Shown here: piece after piece, positions 63,964-64,000 of the stretch
How positions within the stretch are numbered: the stretch's first letter is position 1
Layout of the letters: each line of letters begins with the position of its first letter
NCBI GenBank assembly: GCA_964444685.1
Contig: CAYUIG010000001.1
Location: forward strand, 145,231-209,230
DNA length: 64,000 bases
Direction of reading: 5' to 3'
From: CAYUIG01 sp964444685
GTDB lineage: Bacteria; Gemmatimonadota; Gemmatimonadetes; Longimicrobiales; RSA9
Notes under the pieces: generated by a model
What the model was told of the DNA's origin: nothing
Seen by the model: only the letters and a program-made list of their open reading frames with translations
Databases searched by the model: none
Program-made: the position numbers and the translations under genes

Positions 63964-64000
63964 ATGCGGCGACTGATCCGCGAGATCCACCGCCGCTCGC
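63964..64000 (+). CDS. Third FlgO/TPR paralog, start only (cut by window end)
   Basis: Only 12 codons are seen: MRRLIREIHRRS, matching the starts of the two preceding paralogs, 40 bp after the second. The remainder lies beyond the window. Confidence 0.75.
   Translation, partial: MRRLIREIHRRS

Overview
The window is 64 kb of very GC-rich bacterial DNA. It carries ECF sigma/anti-sigma pairs, DUF4097 proteins, membrane-anchored FlgO/TolB-like TPR proteins and an LVIVD lipoprotein. That mix most resembles a soil-type Gemmatimonadota genome, or a related little-cultured phylum. This is inference from gene style only, because no rRNA or other marker gene is present. A run of 100 N at 41373-41472 shows it is a scaffolded assembly, so linkage across that point is less certain than elsewhere.

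Region 1 (1-41182) is a hybrid polyketide/non-ribosomal peptide cluster. Four single-module type I PKS genes run leftward, each overlapping the next by ATGA: KS-AT-DH-ER-KR-ACP, KS-AT-DH-MT-KR-ACP, KS-AT-DH-ER-KR-ACP, and KS-AT-MT-(cut by the window edge). A 709-bp divergent control region separates them from a rightward operon in which every gene touches or overlaps the next. That operon encodes a type II thioesterase, an Sfp-type phosphopantetheinyl transferase, a TubC-docked two-module NRPS (C-A-T-C-A-T, both A domains reading as glycine), a PKS module (KS-AT-KR-ACP), a TubC-docked terminal NRPS (C-A-T-TE, aliphatic amino acid) and a PvdE/SyrD-type ABC exporter. Read colinearly, a methyl-branched and largely reduced acyl chain would pass to Gly-Gly, be extended by one beta-hydroxy ketide, then receive a Val/Ile-like residue and be released and exported. 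No loading module is visible. The last leftward PKS, and whatever follows it, lies outside the window. Notable details are a 1,459-bp exactly repeated adenylation segment and a terminal TE with Cys in place of the nucleophilic Ser.

Region 2 (41183-44163) holds an intergenic repeat with the scaffold gap, a DEAD-box RNA helicase with its own promoter, leader hairpin and terminator, and an IS1595-type insertion sequence with perfect 19-bp ends but an apparently degenerate transposase active site.

Region 3 (44164-64000) is housekeeping and envelope-stress-like material. It contains a UbiB-family kinase; an operon of VIT/vWA protein, ECF sigma, anti-sigma and SDR; an outer-membrane-type protein with an LVIVD lipoprotein; an FtsH-like protease; a SprT-like metalloprotease; PhzF-MsrB; a second operon of ECF sigma, anti-sigma and two DUF4097 proteins ending in a strong terminator; and a tandem family of three FlgO/TPR membrane proteins, the third cut by the window end.
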